A stretch of 64,000 nucleotides of DNA from contig NZ_PXNQ02000008.1 of the NCBI RefSeq assembly GCF_003007735.2, positions 62,001 to 126,000 on the forward strand, given 5' to 3'. This document shows positions 9,574 through 17,497 of this stretch, one piece after another; position 1 is the stretch's first letter; every line of letters begins with the position of its first letter. The translations under genes were made by a program, and so were the position numbers. Under the pieces are notes generated by a model. It saw only the letters and a program-made list of their open reading frames with translations. It made no database searches and was not told the origin of the DNA. The DNA is from Paracoccus methylarcula. Lineage in GTDB: Bacteria; Pseudomonadota; Alphaproteobacteria; Rhodobacterales; Rhodobacteraceae.

Positions 9574-9963
9574 TCAGGGTGCGACCGCCGGTGCTACAAC
9601 CGGGCGCCCTTCGCCGCGCCAGGCCGCGAAACCTCCGTCGAGATGGGCGACATCACGATAGCCGAGTTCCTGCAACGACCTGACGGCGAGCGCTGATCGG
9701 GAACCCGCCGAACAGTAGATGATCACGCGCCTGTCCGGTTCGAACTCCCTGATGAAATAGGGGGTTGAGGCATCGGCGTGAAACTCCAGCATACCGCGCG
9801 GTGCCAGGACTGCGCCGGGAATGATCCCGATTGCCGTCTCATTGGGTTCCCGCACATCCACCAGCAGCACGTCGGCACGATCAAGTTCCGCCGCCACCGT
9901 CGCCGGAGTCAGGTTCTCGATCCTCGCCTTGGCCGCAGTCACGATGTCCTTGATATTTGCCAC
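9574..9963 (-). CDS. Rhodanese-domain sulfurtransferase
   Basis: A 129-residue single-domain rhodanese. The catalytic loop is C84-SAGSRS within VIIYCSAGSRSALAV, and the family motifs VLLVDVREPNE and GY-HLDGGFAAW are present. Single-domain rhodaneses move sulfane sulfur through a cysteine persulfide; thiosulfate:cyanide sulfurtransfer is the classical activity, but the physiological acceptor varies. There is no signal peptide, so it is cytosolic. It is followed by the BTAD regulator gene on the same strand. A symmetric palindrome lies 67-79 bp upstream. Confidence 0.9.
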   Translation of the reverse strand: MANIKDIVTAAKARIENLTPATVAAELDRADVLLVDVREPNETAIGIIPGAVLAPRGMLEFHADASTPYFIREFEPDRRVIIYCSAGSRSALAVRSLQELGYRDVAHLDGGFAAWRGEGRPVVAPAVAP

Positions 9964-10267
9964 GATGTTTTCCTTCCTGTTGCATGCCCCCGGGAATAGG
10001 AGACATCACCGGAAGAGTGGCAGGAAAGGTGTTCCTGGAACATTCCCGATACGGATTGGGCATCTACTAGGAACCTGTCCATCCGGCCCTTGCCCGACTT
10101 TCGTCAGGAACGGATGCTGCTGCGGCCATCTTCATACCGGACATTCGAACGCTGTGCAGCGAACCCGTGTCATTCCTGTCGGCAATTGCGAACGAGGCGA
10201 GCTTTCCATGGATAGCCACCAATGCCGGTTATCTGTGCGCTTCGTGTCCGCTGCGACCCGTTACCGG
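9964..10267. other. Intergenic region with palindrome
   Basis: This 304-bp gap lies between the nitrilase stop and the rhodanese start, both on the minus strand. It holds the palindrome at 10030-10042 and no ORF with a convincing ribosome binding site. The rhodanese promoter should lie here. Confidence 0.4.
10030..10042. promoter_or_regulatory. Candidate operator palindrome upstream of rhodanese gene
   Basis: TGTTCC-T-GGAACA is a perfect 13-bp inverted repeat about 70 bp upstream of the rhodanese ATG. The position fits a regulator site. No protein can be assigned from sequence alone. Confidence 0.35.
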
Positions 10268-11203
10268 TCAGTTGAACGAAACGGGCCGCTTGTGGCCTCT
10301 GTCGACCGAAAGCGAGAACACGTCGGGGCGGGAATAATGGCCGCTGGCGTCGAATTTCCGGCGCGAAGCGCGGGCGGCAGAGACATCGATCTCGGCCATG
10401 AGCATCCCCTTTTCCCGATGCATCGGCCCGGCAGCGATTCCGCCGAAGGGCGCATAGACAACCGCATCGCCGGGATTTACCCATTCATCCTTGTTCGGAA
10501 ACAGGATGTCGTAATGCGGGATATCCGCGGGAATGTCCGATGCCTCCAGTGCCGTGGCGCATCCGATCACCCAGCAACCGCCTTCGCGGGCAATATGCTG
10601 CATCGTGGCCAGCCAGGTATCGCCGCTGTCCCAGGTCGGGGCGACATAGATGTCGATATTCTGGGCATAGAGCGCGAAACGCGCCAGCGGCATGTAGCTT
10701 TCCCAGCAGATCAGCGCGCCGATCCGCCCCACCGCCGTCTCGACCACGTTCAGGCCGGATCCGTCGCCAAAGCCCCAGATCATGCGTTCCGGATTGGTCG
10801 GCATCAGCTTTCGGTGGTTGTTCGCGATGCTGCCATCGGCGTCGATGGTGATGCAGGAGTTGAACAGGGTCGAGCCCGACACCGCGCCATCGACTTCCTG
10901 GTAACCGGCCACGATCACCATCTCATGCTCGGCGGCGGCCTCCTGCAAGGGGGCCATGCCATTGCGGCTCAGATCGATGGAATTGGCTTGCAGCAAGGTG
11001 AACAGTTCATCCGTCTTGCCCATGTCGGCACCCGGTGACAGGCGCCAGCAAAAGGTCGGGTAGCCGGGAAACCAGGCCTCGGGGAAGACCAGCAACCGGG
11101 CGCCCTCGCTGGCGGCTTGTGCGACCAGGCCGACGGCGCGCTCCATGCTGGCGGCGAGGTTCAGATAGACAGGCGGCTCCTGGACGATTGCGATCTTGGT
11201 CAT
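10268..11203 (-). CDS. Nitrilase (carbon-nitrogen hydrolase superfamily)
   Basis: A 311-residue nitrilase-superfamily enzyme with the full catalytic triad: E42 in LVFPEAWFPGYP, K132 in NNHRKLMPTNPER and C166 in GALICWESYMPLARFALY. The sequence around the cysteine (CWE, then MPLAR) is that of true nitrilases (branch 1), which hydrolyse R-CN to the acid and ammonia, rather than amidases or NAD synthetases. It is cytosolic. A methyltransferase gene lies 66 bp upstream on the same strand and a rhodanese downstream, a grouping that suggests nitrile or cyanide handling. The actual substrate is unknown. Confidence 0.88.
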   Translation of the reverse strand: MTKIAIVQEPPVYLNLAASMERAVGLVAQAASEGARLLVFPEAWFPGYPTFCWRLSPGADMGKTDELFTLLQANSIDLSRNGMAPLQEAAAEHEMVIVAGYQEVDGAVSGSTLFNSCITIDADGSIANNHRKLMPTNPERMIWGFGDGSGLNVVETAVGRIGALICWESYMPLARFALYAQNIDIYVAPTWDSGDTWLATMQHIAREGGCWVIGCATALEASDIPADIPHYDILFPNKDEWVNPGDAVVYAPFGGIAAGPMHREKGMLMAEIDVSAARASRRKFDASGHYSRPDVFSLSVDRGHKRPVSFN

Positions 11204-11269
11204 CGGATGTTTCCTTTCCGCGTTTCAGCAGCTTGCCCACAGGTTCCGGCTGTGAGGCTCAAGCATGGA

Positions 11270-12142
11270 TCAGGCAGCTTTCGTCCCGGTGGCGACGAGC
11301 ATCTCGCAAGGTCCCTCGAACCGGCCCCCGGTTTCGAAGGCGCGCAGCGCTTCCTCGATTTCACCCCAGATGTCATCCTGTTCGGGTGCGGTGAGCCCCG
11401 CGAGCATCTGATGCAGGGCGCCGAAACTTTCCCGCTCGAATTGCAGGCATTCCCGAGCCGAGTTCAGGCGGACAGGCGCCGCGACACGGGTTATGTCGAT
11501 ATCGGTAAAGCCTGCATCACGCAGCCGGCTGGCCAGCAGGTCGGGATCACCCAACGAGAAGGGGCCGGGTTGACCCGGCAGCGGCGCGGGCAATGCGGCA
11601 CGGCGGCGGATGATGCCGACCGGCACCGAGAAGAAGCCGTTGCGATCAGCCTCGGCATAGGTGATCGCACCGATATGGCCGCCGGGGCGCAACTGGGCAT
11701 GCATGCCCGTCAGCGCCTTGTGCTGGTCGGGAAAATAGATCAGGCCGACGCGCGACATGACGCCGTCGAACGGTTCGGCCTTGATGTCGCCAGCCTGTTC
11801 GCCGTCAAGCACCAGGGTTTCGACATTGCCGAGCCCCGCAAGATCGGCATTGGCCTTGGCATGTTGCAGGATGCCCGGCGACAGATCGGTCGCCAGCACA
11901 TGACCCGAAGGCCCGACGCGCCTCGCCGCGTTAAGCGTCTGGCCTCCGGCACCGGCCGCGATGTCCAGGACGCGGCTACCCTGTGCCAGGCCCATCCTGT
12001 CGAGCATCAATTCGGTCGATGGTCCCAGCCATCTGTCCAGAAGCGGTGCCCACCGGTTCCAGGCCTCGGCGGCCTCATCCCATTGGCGGCGGGTGGTTTG
12101 CTTGAATGCGATGGGGTCGAAAACTTTCGTTGCGGTTGTCAT
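11270..12142 (-). CDS. Class I SAM-dependent methyltransferase
   Basis: A 290-residue methyltransferase. Motif I is VLDIAAGAGGQ at residues 58-68, then LATDLSPGIL (strand 2 acidic residue), EPFDGVMSRVGLIYF (motif II) and LRPGGHIGAITYAE (motif III). An N-terminal helix containing WDEAAEAWNRW is common in UbiE/COQ5-like enzymes that act on hydrophobic acceptors. It lies between a GFA-fold gene (38 bp upstream) and a nitrilase gene (66 bp downstream), so the three probably form one minus-strand operon. The substrate is unknown. Confidence 0.85.
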   Translation of the reverse strand: MTTATKVFDPIAFKQTTRRQWDEAAEAWNRWAPLLDRWLGPSTELMLDRMGLAQGSRVLDIAAGAGGQTLNAARRVGPSGHVLATDLSPGILQHAKANADLAGLGNVETLVLDGEQAGDIKAEPFDGVMSRVGLIYFPDQHKALTGMHAQLRPGGHIGAITYAEADRNGFFSVPVGIIRRRAALPAPLPGQPGPFSLGDPDLLASRLRDAGFTDIDITRVAAPVRLNSARECLQFERESFGALHQMLAGLTAPEQDDIWGEIEEALRAFETGGRFEGPCEMLVATGTKAA

Positions 12143-12180
12143 GTCACTCTCCTTGCCGGGCCTTGCCCGATGGATGGATG

Positions 12181-12609
12181 CTATTCCGGCACTTGCTCAC
12201 CAGACCCGCCGATCTCGGCCGGGAAATCCCTGAACTTGGGCAGCCCGTCCCGCATCGGCAGCACGGTCTCGGCGTAGTTCACATGGAGGCCCGGCTCGAA
12301 GGCCAGGCTCGGGATCACCGCTGCGAAAACATCGGTGACGCCCCATTCCGGGTGATCCGTCATGAGATGTCCGCCGCAATTCCTGCAAAAGCGCCGCTTC
12401 GAGTTCGGTGCGCTGGCATATTCGCCGAGCAGATCCTGTCCCCTGGTGATCCGCACGCCGTCCGGTTTCCAAAGGCTGAACGCGTTCACCGGCCCCGCCG
12501 ACCAGGCACGGCAGGACGCGCAGTGGCAATAGCCCATTCCTTCCGGCGTGCCGGAAACCTCGATTTCAATGCTGCCGCAAAAGCAGGCTCCCTTATGTGT
12601 TGTGGTCAT
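12181..12609 (-). CDS. GFA-fold zinc protein (glutathione-dependent formaldehyde-activating family)
   Basis: A 142-residue protein with the Mss4-like GFA/CENP-V zinc fold. The zinc-ligand cysteines are C9 and C11 (CFCG), C28, C30 and C33 (CHCASC), and C75 and C78 (CRNC), the pattern of the family. Gfa itself speeds formation of S-hydroxymethylglutathione, but most members have no tested activity, so the name is a family label. It is the first gene of the minus-strand run with a methyltransferase and nitrilase, and is divergent from an HxlR-type regulator 139 bp away that is the likely controller. Confidence 0.88.
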   Translation of the reverse strand: MTTTHKGACFCGSIEIEVSGTPEGMGYCHCASCRAWSAGPVNAFSLWKPDGVRITRGQDLLGEYASAPNSKRRFCRNCGGHLMTDHPEWGVTDVFAAVIPSLAFEPGLHVNYAETVLPMRDGLPKFRDFPAEIGGSGEQVPE

Positions 12610-12748
12610 GGTCTGTCTCCCTGGTATTCACACCACCAGAGTCGCGGTAATGGCCGTGCCGCGATAGTCCTGAAACTGTACTGGACCGGGCCGGACATTC
12701 CGCCTAGGCTCGAATGATCAGGTTTTCCCCAACAATGAGAGGCATGTC

Positions 12749-13438
12749 ATGCGTGGCAGTTACGGTCAGTTTTGCCCGGTTTCGATGGCCTCCGAGATTC
12801 TCTGCGCGCGCTGGACGCCGCTTTTGATCCGAGAGCTTCTGTGCGGCAGCACGCGGTTCAACGATCTTCGGCGTGGCCTGCCGCGGATGTCGCCAACGCT
12901 GCTGTCAAAACGGCTGGCGGAACTGGAGGCCGTCGGGGTGATTCAACCCGTCATGGGTGATCAGGGCGTCAAGGAATACCGCCTGACGAAAGCCGGAGAA
13001 GAACTGCGCCCGCTTGTCCTGGGGATCGGTGCATGGGGGCAGAGATGGGTGGAAAGCGACATTTCCCTCAACAATCTCGATCCCGAATTGCTGATATGGG
13101 ATATGCATCGCTTCCTGAATATCGATCCGCTGCCGGAACGCCGGGTTTGTCTCCAGTTCGCGTTCAACGATCTTCCGGTCGCGCGGCAGAACTATTGGCT
13201 GCTGGTCGATCCGCAATCAGGTGTCGAGGCCTGCTATGCCGATCCGGGCTACGAGGTCGATCTCTACGCCGAATGCAGCCTGCGCACCATGACCGCGATC
13301 TGGATGGGCCTGGACACGGTCGTAAAGGCCGTAAACGATGGCAGGCTGGAACTGAACGGCCCGCGTGAGATCGCGACCCGAATGCAGGAATGGCTTGGCC
13401 TCAGCCCCTTTGCGCATGAGGAACGGATGGCTGGTTAA
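12749..13438 (+). CDS. HxlR-family transcriptional regulator
   Basis: A 229-residue regulator. The HxlR winged helix occupies residues about 8-100: CPVSMASEILCARWTPLLIR, then ELLCGSTRFNDLRRGLPRMS, LLSKRLAELEAVGVI and EYRLTKAGEELRPL. HxlR proteins often use a conserved N-terminal cysteine (here within FCPVSM) to sense aldehydes or electrophiles. A C-terminal extension of about 120 residues has the size of the SCP2-like domain seen in longer HxlR members. It is divergent from the GFA-methyltransferase-nitrilase run, which makes that run the probable target, possibly in response to an aldehyde. That last point is inference. Confidence 0.88.
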   Translation: MRGSYGQFCPVSMASEILCARWTPLLIRELLCGSTRFNDLRRGLPRMSPTLLSKRLAELEAVGVIQPVMGDQGVKEYRLTKAGEELRPLVLGIGAWGQRWVESDISLNNLDPELLIWDMHRFLNIDPLPERRVCLQFAFNDLPVARQNYWLLVDPQSGVEACYADPGYEVDLYAECSLRTMTAIWMGLDTVVKAVNDGRLELNGPREIATRMQEWLGLSPFAHEERMAG

Positions 13439-13607
13439 TGTGCGATCACGCCCGTTCATGTGATCCATCTCCAAGCATGGTGAATCACAAAACGCCTCCC
13501 ATAAAGAGCATCAAGATTCATAGTTCATGCAAAACGCTCTAACCGCCAATACGACGTTATTCGCGCACAGAGCCTCTCGCTTGGAGAAATGGTGCCACAA
13601 TACCGGA

Positions 13608-13739
13608 TCAGTTCTTCTTTGCCTTTGGTTTGGTCCCGATTGACAAGCTCGTGCTGAACGAAGCGGTCGGGACGGTCTCGGCCTTTTTCTGTTTCGGTTT
13701 CTTGTTCTCTCTGCCGCGGCGGCTTTTGCCCTTTGCCAT
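13608..13739 (-). CDS. Small Lys/Arg-rich protein, 43 residues
   Basis: Forty-three codons from an ATG at 13739 with GGAGA 6-8 bp upstream. The first 20 residues are extremely basic (MAKGKSRRGRENKKPKQKK) and the rest is Ser/Thr-rich with a Lys-rich tail. Short proteins of this look (MAKG..RSNRE.KKPK) are common in alphaproteobacteria and are of unknown function. The frame is supported by its ribosome binding site and composition; a longer ORF in another frame over the same DNA is not credible. An FNR-like palindrome lies about 160 bp upstream. Confidence 0.7.
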   Translation of the reverse strand: MAKGKSRRGRENKKPKQKKAETVPTASFSTSLSIGTKPKAKKN

Positions 13740-13897
13740 GTCATTTCTCCAAGTCGTTTGAAACTGTTAAACTGTGAAGCTGTCGCCGAGCGCAGATGCT
13801 CGTCGAGTGAACCAGACGAGACAGGTTGCGTGGAAACGCCTGTGATGCCAACGGACGCACGGATAGTGCAAAGTCGCATGGAAACCGCGCCGCCTAG

Positions 13898-13911
13898 CTG
13901 ATCCACATCAG
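13898..13911. promoter_or_regulatory. FNR/Crp-like box
   Basis: CTGAT-CCAC-ATCAG is a perfect palindrome one base per half away from the FNR consensus TTGAT-N4-ATCAA. It lies upstream of the small basic protein gene (start 13739). Binding is inferred. Confidence 0.45.
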
Positions 13912-14004
13912 TGGCCGGTAAAATCTCTCCGGCTGACTTCTGCGGCCAGGTCTTGCGACGCTTCTGCGAACGGAGGATGGCTGTTCAGGTAATCTGCGCG
14001 AAAG

Positions 14005-15015
14005 TCAGGCGGTGACGGAGCGGGCATCCGCAAACGACATTAGCCTGCGGCTCTTTTCGTCCCAGAGATGAAGCCGGGCGCAGCGGAAGCTTTCCCAAAG
14101 CGTGATGCGCTTGGACTGTGCGAGAAGATCGTGGTCCCTGATCGCCTCGCCAAGGCGGTAGAAGGGAATGCGGCTGGCCAGATGATGCACATGATGAACG
14201 CCGATATTCGCGGTGATCCATCGCAGGATGCCGGGCAGGTCGTAATGCGAACTTCCGCTGAAGGCAGCATCATGCAGGTTCCAGTCTTCCTCACTGTCCC
14301 AGACCGTGTCTTCGAACTGATGCTGAACATAGAAGAACCATACCCCCGTGATCGCCGCCAATATCGTTGTCGGCAGGAACACGAATAACAGCACCTCCAG
14401 GCCGCCCAGCCAAACGATCAATGCCAGAACCACGCCTATCGCCGCGTTGGTCGCCAATGCGCTGAGCCAATATCGTCGCCCCGCGCGCATCTGACCGATG
14501 GGCAGGCGGTTTTGCAGGAAAAACAAGTAGACCGGGGCGATTCCGAACAGAAAGACCGGATTACGGACCAGCCTGTACATGGCCCGGCCGAGCCATGATT
14601 TCTCTCGATATTCCCTGACTGTCAGGGTCGGCAGGTCACCGGTGCCGCGCCGGTCCAGATTGCCGGTGGTCGCATGGTGGATCGAGTGATTTTTCCGCCA
14701 TACGTCATATGGCGTCAGCGTCAGGACTCCGAGGCATCGACCGATCCAGTCGCCGAGCGGGCGATGCCTGAAGAACGCGCCATGGCCGCAATCGTGCTGG
14801 ATCATGAACAATCGCACCAGGAAGGCCGAATTTACCAGGGCCAGCGCGCCCGCCAGCCACGGGCTGATCGCGAGCGTCCACCAGGCGAGGGCCCAGATTG
14901 CCACGAAGGGGCCAAGTGTGACGGCCAGTTCGAAAATGCTGCGGGTGAGGATCGGTTCACGATATTTAACGAGGATCCGGGTCCATTCAGAAGCTTGCAA
15001 CCGGTAATCTTTCAT
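14005..15015 (-). CDS. Membrane fatty acid desaturase
   Basis: A 336-residue integral membrane desaturase with the three histidine boxes that bind the di-iron centre: H74-DCGH at 74-78, H110-SIHH at 110-114 and H274-HVHH at 274-278. Hydrophobic pairs lie before box 1 (about 30-70) and between boxes 2 and 3 (about 150-230). The layout and box spacing match acyl-lipid delta-9/delta-12 type desaturases, which introduce a double bond into membrane acyl chains using O2 and electrons from ferredoxin or cytochrome b5-like donors. Regiospecificity cannot be told. A role in membrane fluidity would fit its closeness to a cold-shock gene. Confidence 0.9.
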   Translation of the reverse strand: MKDYRLQASEWTRILVKYREPILTRSIFELAVTLGPFVAIWALAWWTLAISPWLAGALALVNSAFLVRLFMIQHDCGHGAFFRHRPLGDWIGRCLGVLTLTPYDVWRKNHSIHHATTGNLDRRGTGDLPTLTVREYREKSWLGRAMYRLVRNPVFLFGIAPVYLFFLQNRLPIGQMRAGRRYWLSALATNAAIGVVLALIVWLGGLEVLLFVFLPTTILAAITGVWFFYVQHQFEDTVWDSEEDWNLHDAAFSGSSHYDLPGILRWITANIGVHHVHHLASRIPFYRLGEAIRDHDLLAQSKRITLWESFRCARLHLWDEKSRRLMSFADARSVTA

Positions 15016-15040
15016 TTGGAGTTACGCCGATGCCTTGTTT

Positions 15041-15298
15041 TCAAGTCATCTGTTGTGAATGGCCACTGTCCGGGCGCGCGATGCCACCCGGCATGAAGCC
15101 GGCGCTTCTCGCGGCCGAGAGAAACGCCTTGCGTGCGTCTTCGACCGTCACCAGGCAATTCATTGCGGCATCGATGCGATCGAGCGCAAAATCGCGGTTG
15201 TGATCGGTGACCGGCCATTTCCTGCGAAGCCAGTAAAATGCCTGTTCAATCGTGCTGATCTTTTGTGTGTCGCCTTCGGGTGAAACGACGAATGTCAT
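15041..15298 (-). CDS. DUF982 protein
   Basis: An 85-residue protein whose core (STIEQAFYWLRRKWPV, then EDARKAFLSAARSAGF) matches the DUF982 family, common in Rhizobiales and Rhodobacterales and of unknown function. The start is uncertain. The open frame extends to a TTG at 15439, but that stretch contains the cold-shock gene terminator, so I prefer the ATG at 15298 with GGGGGAA upstream; a TTG at 15325 is also possible because family members often begin with a W..PV segment. A perfect FNR consensus box lies directly upstream. Confidence 0.7.
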   Translation of the reverse strand: MTFVVSPEGDTQKISTIEQAFYWLRRKWPVTDHNRDFALDRIDAAMNCLVTVEDARKAFLSAARSAGFMPGGIARPDSGHSQQMT

Positions 15299-15311
15299 GG
15301 GATTCCCCCAG

Positions 15312-15325
15312 TTGATCTCTATCAA
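15312..15325. promoter_or_regulatory. FNR consensus box
   Basis: TTGAT-CTCT-ATCAA matches the FNR/FnrL consensus exactly. Its centre is about 20 bp from the preferred DUF982 start. That is too close for classical activation at -41.5, so it would mean repression, a later start, or chance within a coding stretch. Confidence 0.45.
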
Positions 15326-15390
15326 GTCCTGTCCGTTCAGATAGTATTCGCAGTGGCCGTCTCTGAAGTTCAGAGGGCCATATGAATGGA

Positions 15391-15426
15391 AGAAGGCGGG
15401 ACCAGTCCAAGGACTGCCCCCGCCTT
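15391..15426 (-). terminator. Terminator of cold-shock gene
   Basis: GAAGGCGGG (15391-15399) pairs with CCCGCCTTC (15418-15426), with an inner AGTCC/GGACT stem. It starts about 20 bp past the cold-shock gene stop on the minus strand and is followed by a short pyrimidine tract. This also argues against translation of the long DUF982 frame through it. Confidence 0.65.
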
Positions 15427-15447
15427 CCAGTTGATTCAAGCAAGGGC

Positions 15448-15654
15448 TTATGCCAGTGCGAGATTGATCGCGGATTCGCGGCCGTCCCGGCCGTTTTCAA
15501 CGTCGAAAGTCACGGCCTGCCCATCGTTGAGCTCTTGAAGCCCGGCGCGCTCAAGCGTGGAGATGTGAACGAACACATCCTTCGAGCCATGCTCGGGAGC
15601 GATGAAGCCGAAGCCTTTTTGGGAATTGAACCATTTCACGGTGCCATTGGCCAT
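15448..15654 (-). CDS. Cold-shock domain protein
   Basis: A 68-residue single cold-shock domain. RNP1 is KGFGFIAPE and RNP2 is VFVHIS, preceded by GTVKWFN, all invariant family features. It binds single-stranded RNA/DNA as a chaperone or transcription anti-terminator. The start at 15654 has AGGAGA upstream; the frame is open further but the domain begins exactly here. A terminator hairpin follows. Several csp paralogues are usual in this group, so no specific letter is given. Confidence 0.95.
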   Translation of the reverse strand: MANGTVKWFNSQKGFGFIAPEHGSKDVFVHISTLERAGLQELNDGQAVTFDVENGRDGRESAINLALA

Positions 15655-15906
15655 CGTGATGTCTCCTGGTTTGTTCGCCATCCACAGAATGCGATGGCCC
15701 GGCTCAGAGTCGTCTAGAGATCGCCTGAGGCCGTTAGGAAACAGAAGGTCGAAAGAAGATGCTTTGCACCTCCTAGGTGGGGATGCGCCGATTCCATTAC
15801 AAGCCCCATGGCGGAAAACTTCGATAGGGCAGCTCAGCGCCTCTTGTTCCCGCTCATCGTTGGAACGTTCCCATGGCTGCAATATGCTCGGATCGGCCCT
15901 CACAGG

Positions 15907-16713
15907 CTATTCCATTTCTTCCGTCCAGACCTGGAATTCCGTCAATCTGTTCTGGCCGAATGTGTGGACCAGTGGGACATCTGCGGCGTCGCGTCCGCGG
16001 GCGATGAGAATACGGGCAATCCGTGGCGCATTGTTGCGCGGGTCGAAGACCCACCATTGTCCGGCCAGATAGACCTCCATCCATGCCGCGAAATCCCCGG
16101 GGGGATGTGGCTCCGGTTCACCGATATCGCTGAGATAGCCAGAGCAGTAGCGTGCCGGGATATTCATGCAGCGGCTGAAGGTGATTGCCAGATGCGTGAA
16201 GTCACGGCAAACCCCGCGCCCTTCGGCCAGGGCCTGGGATGCCGTGCGAGTTGCAGATGCCTGCTCGTAGCCAAAGCGGATATGCTGGTGCACGAAATCG
16301 CAGATGGCCTCGACCCGCGCCCAGCCAGGGCTGGTGTGCCCGAACAGCCGCCAGGCTTCCTCGGACAAGAGGTCAGTATCGCAGTAACGGCTTCCGAGAA
16401 GAAAAACGAGCGTCTCAAAGGGCAGTTCCTCGACAAGATGCTGCTTCAGGTCAGGTGAAACAGGATCGGTGGCGCCGGGATCTCGGAATATGCCATCCGT
16501 CGACAGGCTGAAATCACCTTCGGGCGCAACCAGCCGGGTGCACCAGTTCCCATATCCGTCCCGGTAGCTGTCCAGTGGGACAGCGGGGGACGTGATCAGG
16601 TAATCGGGCCGCTCCAGATCGCCAAAACGGGAGTAATGCACATTGAGCATCGCAATCATCGGTGTCGGTTGCGCAAGCTCATATCGGAAATGGCAGCCCA
16701 GGCTAATCCGCAT
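15907..16713 (-). CDS. Transglutaminase-like superfamily protein
   Basis: A 268-residue protein: an N-terminal beta-rich region (YELAQPTPMIAMLNV, as in the bacterial transglutaminase-like N-terminal domain) and a papain-like core. The catalytic cysteine is C169 in GRGVCRDFTHLAI and the aspartate is D224 in WWVFDPRN. The expected catalytic histidine of the HAW motif is replaced: the sequence reads D207-F-A209-A-W. As I recall, a branch of this family in alphaproteobacteria carries Ser or Ala there, so it may use another base or be a non-hydrolytic relative. The ATG at 16713 is chosen over 16767 because AAAGGA precedes it. There is no signal peptide. The substrate is unknown. Confidence 0.85.
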   Translation of the reverse strand: MRISLGCHFRYELAQPTPMIAMLNVHYSRFGDLERPDYLITSPAVPLDSYRDGYGNWCTRLVAPEGDFSLSTDGIFRDPGATDPVSPDLKQHLVEELPFETLVFLLGSRYCDTDLLSEEAWRLFGHTSPGWARVEAICDFVHQHIRFGYEQASATRTASQALAEGRGVCRDFTHLAITFSRCMNIPARYCSGYLSDIGEPEPHPPGDFAAWMEVYLAGQWWVFDPRNNAPRIARILIARGRDAADVPLVHTFGQNRLTEFQVWTEEME

Positions 16714-16842
16714 GGATAAGATCCTTTCGGCTTGCATATCGGAGGCGCGACCTGTGCCCTTCGTCACAAGCAGAAAGGCCCGGCAGGAACCATTGCAGCA
16801 AGAATATGCTTGAGTTTGCCATTCGATCCCGGCCAGCCGTTA

Positions 16843-17196
16843 TCAAGAAGCGTCAAGTTCGAGCGCTGCGACGCAAGCCTGCGCCAGATCCCGGTTGGGT
16901 TCCTCCGAACCGGGGACAGTCGCCCAACCGGTTTCCATCAATGCGCCGCGCCTTTGGTAGTTCGAGGCTTCCTGTATCGTCGCGATTTTCAGTGCCCGGT
17001 CCGCGTCGCTGCGGGACATGCCGACACAGACCGGGACCAGTGCCGCGATCACATCGTCATGGGCCATGGCCATGGCCATCTTGTTGGCGCTCCCGCCGGT
17101 GACCCAGCCACCCCAGGTGAACCCGACGACGCCGACAAAGACCGCGCCGATCATGGCTCCGTAGATGCCGGGTTTCAGCCATTCTGGTGTGTTCAT
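16843..17196 (-). CDS. Conserved hypothetical protein with one membrane segment
   Basis: A 117-residue protein. A short hydrophilic start (MNTPEWLKPG) is followed by a Gly-rich transmembrane helix at about 11-35 and a soluble helical tail with conserved-looking CVGMSRSDADRALKI and SYQRRGALMETGWAT-like segments. I recognise the look from Rhodobacteraceae and Rhizobiales genomes but know no function. Its ATG overlaps the stop of the upstream frameshifted gene (ATGA), so the two were probably translated in series. Confidence 0.7.
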   Translation of the reverse strand: MNTPEWLKPGIYGAMIGAVFVGVVGFTWGGWVTGGSANKMAMAMAHDDVIAALVPVCVGMSRSDADRALKIATIQEASNYQRRGALMETGWATVPGSEEPNRDLAQACVAALELDAS

Positions 17197-17497
17197 TTCA
17201 ACTTCTCCTGCTGTGCATGCGCCGCGTCGCGATGATCGGCGGACGCCCGATCGCGGTTGAGCGTCGTTTCCAGATCCGTCCCGGTGATTGGACGCATCTC
17301 GGTGATGCCGGGCCTGCCGTTCCGTCCTCGAACCATCAGATAGGTCGCTGTTCGGCGATAAGCTCGAAACTCAGTCCCTGCAGAAGTTCCTCTTCCACGA
17401 GGACCTCGTATTCACCTGCCGGCAGCTCATCCTGGTAACCGGGCAAGGTGAATGGGCAAGCAAATGTCACCATCGACGAGGTCGATCGCATGTTCAT
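17193..17497 (-). pseudogene. Frameshifted small conserved gene of unknown function
   Basis: From ATG 17497 (GGAGG 6 bp upstream) the frame encodes VTFACPFTLPGYQDELPAGE and EVLVEEELLQGLSFELIA, then meets a stop at 17336. In the next frame the family C-terminus continues: RTATYLMVRGRNGRPG, TEMRPITGTDLETTLNRDRA, ending with a TGA that overlaps the next gene's ATG. The pattern (PFTLPG, PAG.YEV..EEEL, RTATYL.VRG) is that of a small alphaproteobacterial family I have seen without a function. Restoring one C near 17354-17356 (GCCGA to GCCCGA) reads I-A-R-T-A-T-Y-L and rejoins both halves. Either a sequencing error or a recent frameshift; the intact stop/start overlap downstream favours an error. 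Confidence 0.7.

Noticed and set aside
13511..13906. 131-codon minus-strand ORF overlapping the small basic protein
   Set aside because: Wrong frame: the 43-codon frame has the ribosome site and family-like sequence.
15299..15439. N-terminal extension of the DUF982 gene from a TTG at 15439
   Set aside because: It would contain the cold-shock terminator hairpin and has no ribosome site; kept only as an alternative.
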